From positions 97,001 to 161,000 of the forward strand of contig NC_134013.1 in NCBI RefSeq assembly GCF_040712315.1: a DNA stretch of 64,000 nt, in the 5' to 3' direction. Both the position numbers and the translations under genes were made by a program. The stretch comes from Castanea sativa. Its lineage: Eukaryota > Streptophyta > Magnoliopsida > Fagales > Fagaceae. Positions 33,736-45,907 of the stretch are shown here, piece by piece (positions within the stretch are counted from its first letter, which is position 1; each line of letters opens with the position of its first letter). The notes under the pieces are model-generated. The model ran no database searches, had not been told where the DNA came from, and saw nothing but the letters and a program-made list of their open reading frames with translations.

Positions 33736-34661
33736 TATAAGAACAAATAAATTGTTATTTCTATCTGACAAAAAACAAAGAAGAAATATGACCAAAAAGG
33801 TTGCATATTTTGTTTAAAAAACTAAGTAGAAGTTTATAAGAATAAATTAACTGTTATTTCTATTTAAATTTTTTTTGCAATTTGGTGAAACCATATGGCA
33901 CAGCCACAACTTTTAAGCTCAATTTTTATTATATAATATATGATATGATATTAAAATCCAAACATAATCAAAATCCAACTTGAATACAATTTCATTTTTA
34001 ATTATTTTTTAATTTTATGCTACTTGCCCAATTTAACTTTATTAATTGATAGGCAACCAATTTATAATACTTAATGTAAAAGTCGAGATGACCACCTTAC
34101 ACATTTAAATAAGACCATCTCATCATTCTCAAAAAAAATAAGACTATCTCATCAGCTTAATTATTGTTTGGATGTTTCTACACGAGTTACAATCTTGTAA
34201 AAAAAATTAAGCTCTAATTCAATTTCTTATTCAATAAATGATTCAATTTACACGATTGTGTTGAAAACACCTTGCATGCTTGAATTTTTATTTTATTGAG
34301 AACTATATTGCATAGTCTTAGGTGATCATACTTGGAAGTGGTTACATACATTTGTACATGGGTTACATAGTGCTTTGCATAAAATGAAAGAGAGAATATT
34401 GGTATTCTATGTGTAATCTCATTTTTTTTTCTCCTCAAAATGTTTTTCTTTGACAATTGTTCTATCAATTTTCTTAATGGGAGAAAGTTGTTTTCACAAC
34501 CCTTGCTCTTCACAGAGGGAGTTTTATTTGTTTGCATTTCATATGTGTGCCATTCATATTATAAAGTTGTGATTTCCAATTATGTTGTGTTGACTTTAAT
34601 TTCGTACCAAATTTTATTGTAATTTCTTCAGTCATTTTCCTTGTATGTATGTGGGATTAAT
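33736..34661. other. AT-rich stretch with no recognised feature
   Basis: The minus-strand frame 34214-34537 has no recognisable domain and looks like a chance frame. Nothing else is supported. Confidence 0.4.
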
Positions 34662-35610
34662 TGTGAGGGATGAGTGTGAGAGATCGGTGAAGACTTAAGC
34701 TTTAAAGGATGAACAAATGGATTTCGCGACTGTCTCGTGAGAAGCTTACCTGCGAAAAGAGCCATGTGCAGAGCACATGACTGGAAGATGAAGAATCGTG
34801 CCAGGTTGGATGTTTCGCAAGTGTCTCGCGGGTAAGGCTAACCCGCAAAGGACTTGCAAAACTCTCTGTTTGGCAAAAAATTATATTTTGCTTTACCATG
34901 TCTTTACCCACACTATATATACCCTCATTACTCACAAATTGTAGGGAGTTCTTTTCAGAGAGAAAACCTTAGAAAATACACTTGAGAGTTAGAGATTGTT
35001 ATATCCACAATCATCTACACATTTCCGTGTGGTTTTCCTCAACTCCTACATCTCCATCTCTATATATCTTTGAGAGGTTGCTAGCTCAAACACTTACCAC
35101 ACCCATTCTGAGTGTAAAATGAGATTTTGGTGTTGCTAGGAAGCATTGGAATGTGTCATTCATTAGAGGATGCAATCGGGCTGAATTGCGAGATTCGGAA
35201 AACTAGAGAAGACAAGGCTCCAAGAAGTCAGTTGGTAGCAGGAGCTTGAAGGGCTCAAGTACATAGGGTAGACTAGGCTTGGATGGTCTTTTGTTATTCA
35301 TGTACTCCAATTTTATTCTCTAGTGGATCAATTTCAAGTTGGAAGGTCGCGGAGAGGTTTTTTGCCGAGTTCTTCGGTTTCCTCTTTGTTAACACATCTC
35401 GGTGTTATCTTATGTTTGCATCTCTCTTCCCTACCCTTTAAGCTTTTCTTTTATTGTTGATAATGGATGAATATGAATTAGGGTAGTGATAAAGGTTCTT
35501 TGCGTTTATTTACTCTTGTTCCGCACTTGATATAAGTTAGAGTAAAAGCTACCTAGCCGTAATTTTTATTTGAGGGTCTGAACAAGCGCTCGTGTTTTTG
35601 CATAAATCCG
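34662..35610 (+). repeat. LTR-like segment of a Copia element (ends approximate)
   Basis: It has an LTR-like layout: possible TG start at 34662, CACTATATATACCC at about 34910 as a TATA region, AGAGAGAAAACCTTAG leader-type sequence, and a TTTGAGGGTCTGAACA end-like word near 35585. No second copy and no clear duplication were found. Confidence 0.45.
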
Positions 35611-35639
35611 AACTTTCACATATTTTTCATACGTTATCC

Positions 35640-36178
35640 CCTTGATATCCATAGCCTCTTGTTTCTTTACATTCATGCTTGTATATGGATTCTTTGTGCC
35701 CCTTTAATCATCTTTATGTTTCCTTGGTAGAGCTTTATAGCTTTTTGTGCCCTCTGTCAATCATAATAAAAAAGGGGGAGAAAATATGGCTTTTGGAGAT
35801 TCTACATGTTAGGGGGAGCAATACATGTCTTTGTAAGGGGGAGCTATGTTTTATTTGCTTAGGGGGAGAGCATGATGTACTTTGGAGTTTTGTACCCATT
35901 TTTTTATTGGTATACATATTCTTAAGCTTTACTTGTTTATTATCTGTCATTGTTTTTCATATGGTGTGCATAACATATTTGTTAAGTGTTTTCAGGCAAG
36001 ACAGGTACGAAGCCAATCAAAATAGTCAATCCTAGTTCATGTTATGATTTCTCAAGATTGGTTGTTTTTAGATAGGCTAGTTTGTTTGAATATGAGTTCA
36101 TTTATTGTATTCGGGTTATTAATGTATTGGGCTTACTTTTGTACTTGAAGTTTTGTCATAGATTGACAAGGGGGAGAT
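35640..36178 (+). other. 3' internal end of a SIRE-like Copia with repeated AGGGGGAG words
   Basis: AGGGGGAG words occur at 35773-35780, 35811-35818, about 35836-35843, 35861-35868 and 36168-36176. The last directly precedes an LTR start and is the polypurine tract. The style matches 16285-16799 of the complete Copia. The frame 35679-36035 has no recognised domain. Confidence 0.6.
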
Positions 36179-37118
36179 TGTTAGGGTTATGTGTTTTGAT
36201 ATTGTCAAACCATGCCAAATTGTGTGTCTTTTATTGAGTTTTGATGTGTCTTAAGATTATAATTGAAGATCAAGTTGAAAACACAAAGTTTGCTCAAGAA
36301 AAACACATTTTCAAGACATTTTCAGCATGTACCTCGATTGTAGCTCGACACTACCTTGATACCTCTTGATAGAAGCTTGAAACCTACTGCCTCCTCGACA
36401 CAAGCTCAACACCTCCTCGATCTATCGAGCTTTGCGGATCAGCAAAAATCAGTAACGTGAAAAAGCCCATAACTTATTCGTTTAAAGCCTGAATTGAGAT
36501 CCGTTTGAACTAGTATTTAAAGGAAGTTATAAGCCATCTATTGGAAGGCTTTTTAGAGAGAGAAACACCCCCTTTAAATGGCTAGGATTTTGTAACCCAG
36601 TTTTCTCTATTTCACAAAAAAAGAGTTTCAGAGTAAATTTGAAGATTCCATTGGTGAAGAAGCTGAAGTCATAACAACCACCACAAACTTGCTACTATGA
36701 AGAAAACCTTCAAAAGGTTTTTAAAGTCAATTGGAGGTTCCAATTGTGATTGTAGGTGGAGCGTTCATATCTTGGAGAGTTTAGGGGTTTTGAAGCAATA
36801 AAAGATTTCTACTATAAATTCATCTATTGGGTTTATAGAGTCCAGGGACAAAGATTTTATACTAAATCTAAAACTTTTCTTTATTATAGTGAATTGTTTT
36901 TTGGGAAGGTTTTCCTCCAAGTTTTTTTTACTGTGAAACTAGTTTGTTTCATTGATTTTTCTAAGTCATCATATTTTGTCTTATTTACTATTTTATTATG
37001 CATGATATTGATATGATATTAATATTTGTTTGTTTGAACAATGATTTTCTTAATAGATCTAATTAACAACTTGGTTTTAAAACTTGTTAATTATATTAAC
37101 TAAAGTCTAAATTTTCCA
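36179..37118 (+). repeat. 3' LTR of a SIRE-like Copia remnant (right end approximate)
   Basis: It starts TGTTAGGGTTATG after a polypurine tract. TCGA-containing boxes (CTCGATTGTAGCTCGACA, CTCGATCTATCGAGC) lie at about 36333-36430, as in the solo LTR at 1543. A possible end is TTTTCCA at 37118. The coding region and left LTR of this element are missing. Confidence 0.6.
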
Positions 37119-39581
37119 ATATATAAATATATAGACACACGTTACTCTTGTTATTGTGTTTTTCTTTTCAAAATCATGTGTTTGAATTTTCCTTTCTTTT
37201 TTTTTTTCTTTTCACAAGATTCTTCCTAAAGCAAATATTATTATCTTCGTATCTCCCTTTGTAGGAGAAAAGAAAAGTCGCTAACGATCTTATGGAAACT
37301 AGCCTTGGGATCGCCAATCACATGCATATACATACGATCTGTGGCTATGTCTTTTAGTAGCAACTAGCAAAGCAAAAGTGGAAACTGGTGGACCATCTCT
37401 CTAAAGTCTAAACTAGCTAGTAGCTAATGGCCGGTTTGAGTGTGATCTTTCTTTGTGATGGGCCCAATTGGGGTACGATGGCAAGACATATGAGATAGCT
37501 GTGGAATTGGTTGTCAAATAACCTAGGTTTAGTCCTAATTATACTGTTATAATCCTTGGGTTAGTTCGGACTTCGGAGTTAGTCCATAATTAGTCTACCA
37601 GACGTACTTCAATGGATTCATGGTAGCCACCTAGCTAAATTATATGGTTGATCACTGAGGAGTATAGTTTGATGGTAGAAGTACTTATATCACTTTACAT
37701 ATATAACATTTAGTAAAAGTTGAGCGGTTCAATCCGTGACGATTTAACAAATGTTTTTTGTCCAAAATAACAGTCTCATCATGGCCTCAGTGATACAAAT
37801 AATATTACTCATTATTGTCACACAGGGTGAAATCAATAAATTCACACCAGAAGCCTCTTTTTTCATTAAAAAAAAAAAAAAGAGGTTTCATTTAGGGGTT
37901 TTTTTTTCTTCTAGATGTAGGTTTCTAAGTATGAGTCACATTCATTGATGATAATTATTTTGGGTTTCTTTTCTTTCAATTTAGTTCTTCCTAATATTTT
38001 CTAATTGTACACGCAGAACTTGGTTATCTCTCTCTCTCTCTCTCCATTTCTTCCAGCCAATCCTATAAGGATCAGTCTTTATTCTTGTTGTGTAGCATCT
38101 CAACAAAACTCCATACGCGTCTATATGTGTCCTAATTAAATCTTCATATTTTTTGCATAAGTTTGTAGTATATCAATTATGTAAGAGACCCAAGCTTTAA
38201 GTTTAACCATGTTATCACATAAATTAATGAGCTATATCGATGCCTGAAGAACAAGTTTAAAGTTTTACCCAGAAAAAAACAAAAGGGATGAGCAACGATA
38301 TGAATAGAGGGAAGATGGTGATTATGATTGATGAATTGACAGAATTGTTCTAATGGGTCATGTCTGAAAAAAAAAAAAAAAAGTAGTAGTAGTAGTAGTA
38401 GAAGGTTCAACGCCTACGCAGTTAGGTCTGTGTATTTAGCCCTCTTCTTCCTCCTCAAACAAGATTCTTCTCATCATTGTGCTAGCGACTTCCCCACCTC
38501 GCCTACTGTACGGAATCTCTAACCAAGGAAGATTAGGAATGGTCCTAAAAAAAAAAACTTGATACCATTCTAGTCATCTAAAAGCAGTTAAGTTTATCTT
38601 TAGTTCCATAACAAACCTTTTTAAACTATTTTTCCAAACTTCGAATCATAAAGAGCTCCAATAAAAAAAAAAAATAATAAATAAATAAAATTAAGATTGT
38701 GGTCTACCTACATTTTCTAGAATAAGTTAAAAATCCACCATAGCTTTCGTTTTTTTTTTTTTTTCAGTTTTTAATCATATGATCATGTTAGTTTTGACTA
38801 TAGAGAAAGATTCTTTTAAGTGGGTCTTCTCATTTTCACATAGCAGGCCTTGTGCATGCTTTTCACGTACTATAATCTTAAATTACTATCTTATTTTTTA
38901 TGAACTTGTTATGCTTTTAAACTGATAGGAACATGTTAATAATATATTAATTGATCATTATGAGGTCTGCCAACAATGAACCGTCGTAGGGGTTTCTTTT
39001 TTTATGATTGAGCATGTCGAGTGAGTTCATGCTGCATTAAGTTATAGTCTTTGAAAAACTTTCTCTCTATAGTTAAGTCCTTTTAGATATACACTACTAT
39101 AAATTTTTTTTTAAAATCTTTTCCCCTCTTTCTGTGTGTGTGTTAAATATACTTTATATTCTATAAAAAAAAAAAAGTTATAGTCTTTGAGAATCATTGG
39201 TTCTAGAAGTATTTGGCCCTTGTCCCTATATTTTCACTTCATATAAGATGTGGCCAAGATTGGTCGCCCGAAAAGGAGCTACTATTTGCAATTAAAGCTT
39301 AGGTTGGTAGTGTATATATGAAACTTCGTGACAGAAGCTTCAAGCAAAATTCAATAAATTAATGGAAATGATGCTTGACCACTGCCCAAGTTGGTTATAC
39401 AAGAAGAACGTATATTGTATATTCGATGTATACATGTTTAGATTCTTCACGATTTTGAGACTCACATACCATGAAAATGATGATGTATACATATATTAAA
39501 TGTAGAAGATAATTATTTTTGTTGACATAGATAGGTCTTGGGCTTTAGACTCACTCTCTTTCATGACTTTCACTACTACAT
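37119..39581. other. Intergenic stretch with no recognised gene
   Basis: It contains (CT)n at about 38028-38043, an (AGT)n run at about 38382-38402 and several poly-A or poly-T tracts. Frames present are short and have no recognisable motif. Confidence 0.45.
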
Positions 39582-40250
39582 ATGCTCAATCTTCTCTTGT
39601 TCCCCATTACTCTAATGTTGATTGGGCTAGAAATCACATTAATCAAAAGTCAACCACCACTTATATTTACTTCATTTTTTGTTATTCTTGGATTTCTTAG
39701 CAAAGTAAGAAACAAATTGTTGTGGTTCGATCCAATACTAGAATTGAATATCATGCCCTTACTAACACCAAATATGAATTTTTTTTGCTTTGATGGCTTC
39801 TCAAGAATTTAGGTGTCCACATTATTTATCACTTTCCTTTATTGTGATAATCAGAGTGTCATTCAGATTATTCATAATGATATATTTCATGAACAAACCA
39901 AATACATCAAGACTGATTATCATTTTTTTTTCTATTATCATCTTGTCCATAGCATTCTCAAGTTGCTCTCTATCTCCTCTCAAGATCAACTTGCATATAT
40001 TTTTCACTAAGTTATACCCTGAGGAACGTCTTCATGCTTTGGTTGTCAAACTTAAGTTTGTCTCTCACTCAACCTTGAGTTTGAAGAGGGTTATTAATGT
40101 GAATAGTGGCTTTAGAACCATTTTCCTTATTTTACATAGCACACGTATTTATACTGCATATGTATGTCTTGTAGTACGCTACTATACCTCTTATATAAAG
40201 GCATTTTTGTACAATTTATTGCTTGTAAAATACAATAAAATTATTCAGTA
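39582..40250 (+). pseudogene. Copia RNase H scrap
   Basis: In two frames the text resembles the Copia RNase H end: DWARNHINQKSTTTY near 39618, then SNTRIEYHALTNTKYEF, then CDNQSVIQIIHNDIFHEQTKYIKTDYHF split between 39813-40010 and its neighbours, and a final QLAYIFTKLYPEERLHAL near 39985-40040. Catalytic residues are only partly readable. The sequence after about 40060 may be LTR-derived. No LTR pair was found. It is an old, isolated fragment. Confidence 0.7.
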
Positions 40251-40259
40251 TTTTTAACA

Positions 40260-42012
40260 ATTGTAAAAGAAATCGAAGCAGATAATCTAATATCTTTCAG
40301 GGTTGATTGCACCGGAAACTTGGTTTGTAAAGGATCCAAGGTGCCAAAGACTTTTTCACCAAGGAGTTAACTAAAATTTGGTTACCTTGGTCAAGGCCCT
40401 CGAGTGATAAAAGAATTTCTAACCTGTTATTTAATCAATGGAAGCTTCCACAACAACAATCAGTATATGAAGTAGTTTTAACGCTGTATTGAAAGTAAAG
40501 ACTTATGAAGCTTTCACAATCACTATGTGGTGGTGGTGGTTGTTTTTTTTTAACCTTTTCTTAGTATTATGTTACCCTACTGTCACCTGGGATTCTCTAC
40601 TATTGTATATAGCATTTGATATTTATAAACATTAGTCTTCTCCTTCAAGAACCCTAGCTAACAGTACTGAAACTATATATATTTACATGCACAGACAAAT
40701 TCCAGTATTATGACAGTACTGTTATAATATTTTGATAGTCGGCATCGTCAACACTCATAGATATATAAGAAAGATTCTTAGGTGGCCAGGACCCTCATTC
40801 ATGTGTCAACTGCAACAACCGAACCTTCCATCCCTTGACCAAAAGAAACACGTAAGGTTGAATAAATAAATAAATATATATATATATATATTGCAGCTAC
40901 ATTTGTCACTACAAATTTTCGGTCGCCGCTGACCCACTGCCATTTCCTTTTCCACTTAATTTTCAGTACCATATATCTACCAGCACAGCTATTAATTATT
41001 ATAAAAGAAGCTTATTAAAGCCTTGGACAGGTAGGAGGAATCATTTTAATTTTTTTGATTTTATAGCACTCTCCACTAATATTTTGTGATTTTGAATCCT
41101 CTCATAACTCTCACTGTACGGTATATAACATTATTTAAACCCCGAAATACCCATTTAATTAGTGAGGAAAAATAGAAGAAGAATCTGAACTACCAATATT
41201 TTACAATGCGTACATTTTGAATTATATTATCTTTATTAGTTTCTTAAACATTAGGGAAAATTCTATATCGTGTACTGTTTCTCTAGGTTTACAAAATATA
41301 AATGGAATGAATTTTGTCACTTAATTAATAGATCTTAAAATAGTGTTGACTGTTAAGTCATTTTTTTTGTTTGAATGCTGATGATGTGATTAAAATTTAA
41401 CCTAATTATTTCACAATAGATTACTGGAATTTGTAAGAACTCTACGGTCAAATCATTCTTAAAACTTTAGATAATCTTAGTCCTACAAAACACATTATCA
41501 TTTTAATTAAAACCTCAAATATATAACGCTTTCAACCACGTACGTACTCACACCTCTAATATGGTTGAAGTTATATGTTGTATTGAGAGGTTGCACTTGC
41601 ATGCCCCATTGAATTTTGGACAAATGTTTGGGTTCAAAAGTTGAAATGGCTACTGTAAATCCAATTTTCCCATACAATTATACCTTGCTTTAATTTAGAT
41701 TTTGCACCCACGGATAAGTTTCGTTTTGGAGGGATAGGCCTCAGCTAAAACAGTGAATTTTATATTTTCTTGGTTGTTGGGACTCGGGAGTTGGGACGGG
41801 GGATTCTAAATTTCTAACGCAATGTTCAAGGGGTGAGGGGGGGGCCAACACAGTTCCAATTCCAGAGAAAGAACAAAAGCAAAAGCTTTAATCTTCACTT
41901 TCTCTATTCCCATGGGCGAAGATCTGCCTTTCCCTTTACCATCAAACCCTCTCTCTCATTCTCATTTTGCTTGTGATTACGATCTCGAATCTTTCATTTT
42001 TCCTCCTCTTTT

Positions 42013-42047
<35 letters not shown>

Positions 42048-42678
42048 CTCTTTTCCTTCTTCCTTATCAAACTGTATTGTCAGTATCTACCTGAGAGTGT
42101 TACATCATGATCGACAACTAACCTATGACGCATCCCCACATTCTTTTCAGAAACTCAAAACTTCCAATAAGCTTTTCTTTGTTTTTCTCAAACACCCCCC
42201 CCCCCCCCCCCAAAGACATTAAATATATATATAAACTGGTATATATAATCAACAACAAAATTTGAAATTGAAAGACAAACCCCTTAATTGGTCGATCGGT
42301 ATGATATGCATACTGTGGCCATCAAGCTCAAAATTATCTAAATGACTAGCAGTATATATATTCATCACTATCGTCATTGTCCAAATCAAAATCAACTCAT
42401 TATGAAAAGAGATATAGGTATAGAATTTATAGCAAATTGGTTCTACATGACTCTTTTGGACTGCAAAATTTGGCCTAACATAAAGCACTTCCTCACTATT
42501 TACATAAACACAAACATTCTAAGTTGATCAAGCTTAAACAGATTGATGCCTAGAATGAGTTCCTGCAATTTCTAGGCCTTCATGAGATCCAATCCACTAA
42601 TTAAACTGATACCAATAACCAACTTAAAACATTTATGACATATATATAAAATTTTGGCTCTGTATAATATAACTGGAA
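40260..42678. other. Intergenic stretch downstream of the BG1-like gene
   Basis: It holds (TA)n at about 40876-40891, (TTTC)n at about 42010-42045 and a poly-C run at about 42187-42211. The short frame at 41912-42094 is largely the TTTC repeat. No gene was recognised. Confidence 0.5.
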
Positions 42679-44070
42679 TTACATTATCAAGCCATTAGCA
42701 ATGGCCCGATTAGTATCAACATGAGTGGTTTCATACACTGGAAGTTCTTCACTATACCTATTTTTCCCCATTACAACAAGGTGATCAAGCTCAAAAAGAT
42801 CTGAGCTTGAGCAACTGGATGCATCATCATCATCTTCATAAATATAATCATTTTTGGCATGAAAATCTCGCATTGTTATCTCGTTCTTTTTCTGTTTTTG
42901 ATGATGATAATCTCTTAGAAACTCTCTAGCCGCCTCTTCCACGCGCCGGGTTTTCTCCAAGACCTGGAATTTGAGCTCTTCTTCATTCCTTCTTGTAGGA
43001 GATCGTCCAATTTTCCACGCTGTTGGCACTGACCCCGCCATTAGACTTGAATTGTCTTCCTCGTACAAGCATTTATGCCCACATGGACGACAATCTTCGT
43101 CCACAATCACACTTACCGGGTAGAATCGGACCGTCCTTTTAACCCCATTGCGTAGCTTTTCTCTAGAAGAAGGTGAATTTTTGCTCAGGCATGATCTTGA
43201 AAACGAAGATGCAGAAGAACAAGCTGTTGAGGCTTGCACTGACTTGGATTTCCTCTCCACGATAACAGCATCATCATACCCTTGAATTGACGATGTTGAC
43301 GTGTTCTTCGTTTTCTTTGTATTCCCTGTTGCAAAAAGAGAATTTAGGAAATTCGCGAAGCGACCACCAGGTGAAATTGGCTGTTTCACCTTCTTTAGAC
43401 TGGCATAAATCTTTAATGCCCTCGATTTTGACTTAATTATGCCTTCCTCAAGCTTTGGAGTCTGCCCTGTAGTAGTAGTAGTAGTGGTATTATGATTATG
43501 ATCATCACACATATGCAACTCCCTCTGTTCTTGATACAGAGTGCTCTGTTTCCTCTCTGTTCTCTCCGATCGGGCAGAGACGCTGCTGCATACAGATTTA
43601 GGCCTTGGAGGTGCGAAACAGGAGGACCTCGATCTCACACCGAACACAGACTCCGTATCAGAGGATGAGAATCCTCCGGAACTAGAATCTGAAGAGCTTG
43701 AAGTGGAGCTGAAGAACAGAACATCTTGGTCATGATCATGATCGTGCTGTGATTTTCTCTCCAATTCTGTCAAGTACTGTCTTCGATGTGTAGTAGCCTT
43801 TTCTTTGGCCTTCTTATCCATCCACTTCTCGATCAAACAGGCTCGGCGAAGACTAGCCACCTCTTCCTCTTCCAGAGCTCTATTGCTTTTCCCACTACCT
43901 TTGCTCTGTTTTTTTCCCATTGTTTCTCTGTAAAATTTCAATTCTCCACTCCTTTTGTCACCGTCGTCAATGGAACGGTAAATTTTGTCCAGTAGAGTTG
44001 TAGAGAAAGACGGGTTTTTTCTTTCGTGGCTGTATCTATCTTCTCTCAATGTTTTCTCCCACCTATCCAT
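42679..44070 (-). CDS. BIG GRAIN 1-like protein (BG1-like)
   Basis: A single-exon frame of 463 residues, intact from ATG (44068-44070 read in reverse) to TAA (42679-42681). The family features are visible: N-terminal MDRWEK and PSFSTTLLDKIYRSID (residues 1-36), a basic conserved block RALKIYASLKKVKQPISPGG (217-236), GRFANFLNSLF (236-246), KRTVRFYPVSVIVDEDCRP (311-329), and a conserved C-terminus SDLFELDHLVV to DTNRAIANG (423-460). Ser-rich tracts lie at about 121-137 and a Thr7 tract at 195-201. No transmembrane segment or enzyme motif is seen. In rice, BG1 is a plasma-membrane-associated positive regulator of auxin response and transport that increases grain size. A similar role here is inferred from family membership. 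The start is chosen because MDRWEK is the family N-terminus. Confidence 0.9.
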   Translation of the reverse strand: MDRWEKTLREDRYSHERKNPSFSTTLLDKIYRSIDDGDKRSGELKFYRETMGKKQSKGSGKSNRALEEEEVASLRRACLIEKWMDKKAKEKATTHRRQYLTELERKSQHDHDHDQDVLFFSSTSSSSDSSSGGFSSSDTESVFGVRSRSSCFAPPRPKSVCSSVSARSERTERKQSTLYQEQRELHMCDDHNHNTTTTTTTGQTPKLEEGIIKSKSRALKIYASLKKVKQPISPGGRFANFLNSLFATGNTKKTKNTSTSSIQGYDDAVIVERKSKSVQASTACSSASSFSRSCLSKNSPSSREKLRNGVKRTVRFYPVSVIVDEDCRPCGHKCLYEEDNSSLMAGSVPTAWKIGRSPTRRNEEELKFQVLEKTRRVEEAAREFLRDYHHQKQKKNEITMRDFHAKNDYIYEDDDDASSCSSSDLFELDHLVVMGKNRYSEELPVYETTHVDTNRAIANGLIM

Positions 44071-44480
44071 GTTTTTGTAGGCGGAAAATGTGTAGGAAAT
44101 TTAACAAGCGAGAGAAACTATGTGTGTGTGAATGATAGAAGAGAGTGACAAATGAGAAGTGAAGGTTCAGAGCTTGTTGTCAGTTGTTGTCTGCTAAGAT
44201 AGAAAAATAAAAATAAAAGCTGGTGATGAAAATCATGTGAAAGAAACTGCTAGAGAAAACCGGTGGGAATTATTATTGTTGGAGCAAATGGGTTTTGTCT
44301 CTCTGAAAATTTATGGGTAATGAAAATGTGAGAAGGAAACATGAAGTATAAACGGAGCTATTGAGTATTGATGCCTGTGGTGGTGTTGAGAGAGAGAGAG
44401 AGAGAGAGAGTAATGAGAGCTAAATGGCACGCCTTGAAGATGAAAGGGAACAGGAAGTGAGAGAGAGAGAGAGAGAGAGT
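44071..44480 (-). promoter_or_regulatory. Likely 5' leader of the BG1-like gene, with GA/CT tracts
   Basis: Upstream of the ATG on the minus strand lie two CT-rich runs, seen as GA runs at 44388-44410 and 44460-44480 on the plus strand. Such tracts are common in plant leaders and core promoters. The transcription start is not known. Confidence 0.45.
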
Positions 44481-44486
44481 GAGAGA

Positions 44487-44496
44487 CTTTATAAAG
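44487..44496 (-). promoter_or_regulatory. Possible TATA box of the BG1-like gene
   Basis: CTTTATAAAG is palindromic, so it serves either strand. It lies about 420 bases before the ATG, just upstream of the CT tracts, and is the best TATA-like word in this region. Confidence 0.4.
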
Positions 44497-44499
44497 GGT

Positions 44500-45873
44500 C
44501 TTCACTTCAGTCACGCGCGAGCATGTCCGTCCAATAGGAATAGGAATAGTAAAAGGAAAGGGAGAGCCAATGCCAGTTTGGCTTTTTCTTTTATGATCCC
44601 CCAAAATCAAATAAAATTTTACCTCTCCCAAATCCCAATGGAAATGAAATGACGTTTGTAATTTTGTAAATTGTTGTATTCCAATTCGAATTTCAAGCCG
44701 TTGATCATGTTTAATAATAGCTAGCGTACGCTCTCTCGTACGTAGAAAAAAAATATAAGTATGATGCAGAGAAAGCAGAACAATTAGTGTCATAGTCATA
44801 CTGGTGGGCTCCACGTTTTGCCTGTCTGTGCCCTGTAGTGTATTTTTGGACAGGCAAGGGCAAGGCATGTTGATGTTGGTCAGTTTGGTGTAACTTTATG
44901 TCCATTACTGCTATATAGATTAATTAGTGCGTTCTGCATGGGTAGAACTGCTACCCGCTGGATCATCTCTCATTTTATTTTATAATATAGTTTTTCGAAA
45001 CAAATGTTGTTGGGTCCTTCAGAGGGTGGATAAATTTTCTTTTTTCTTTTTTGAAACTTAGAAGATTGTTGAAATTCAAACAAATTTTCAGAATTCGGTT
45101 GAATAATTTAATTCAATAAGTTGGGTGGAACTGGAATATTATTATGTGTTAGGTAGTAGCATCATATATATGATCCTATATTTGGTGCTTCTATCTCTTC
45201 GTATTTTTGGCTGCAGCTGCATTTAAAGATTCTACCATTACTGATAAATTATTTAGCAATTAAATTGGTCCATCAATCTACTTATGTGCAAATTCTCCTC
45301 TTTTTTTCCTATCTTAGATAGAATTATATTATAACTTAATATAATGTATGTAAAGCTTCCTTTTGAAAAATTGAACCTCAATCCTAATCTCATCTATTCA
45401 ATAATCATCACTCCAAAAGTGCACAATAGTATGTGAAAGTTTTTACCCCTATTTGTTGAGTTGAGTTGACCTCAAGATTGAGGAGGCCACGATAATAAAT
45501 CATACACATACAATTATTAAATTTAAATCCCTCTCTTGAATTAATTGTGGTAGGAAGAGGATTGAAGAAGCCAGGCATGAAGGTTCCGTGCTTTTGGTAT
45601 AAATTGTGAAAGTCTCATCTAACTGGCAAACTAGTAGTTGATTATTCAATACACTATATAGGTCAAGATATATGTTGTTCAATGTCACCATATACAATAT
45701 GTTAGAATAGAAACTTCTTCCTTCTTTTGTTTGTTTCTTGTCTTTGCTAATAAGAGATTTCACTTCTTTATACAATAGTTGCCTCGGTCATGGAATTGTT
45801 TGATATATGCAATATGTTCAAGTGAAATATATAAAATGATATGCTTATCAATAAAAAGTACTTCTCAAAAAAC

Positions 45874-45907
<34 letters not shown>

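Noticed and set aside
34214..34537. 107-residue minus-strand frame
   Set aside because: It is AT-rich and Lys/Asn-biased and has no motif.
44311..44905. Minus-strand frames upstream of the BG1-like gene
   Set aside because: They are readings of CT-rich promoter and leader DNA, full of Ser-Leu repeats, without domain.
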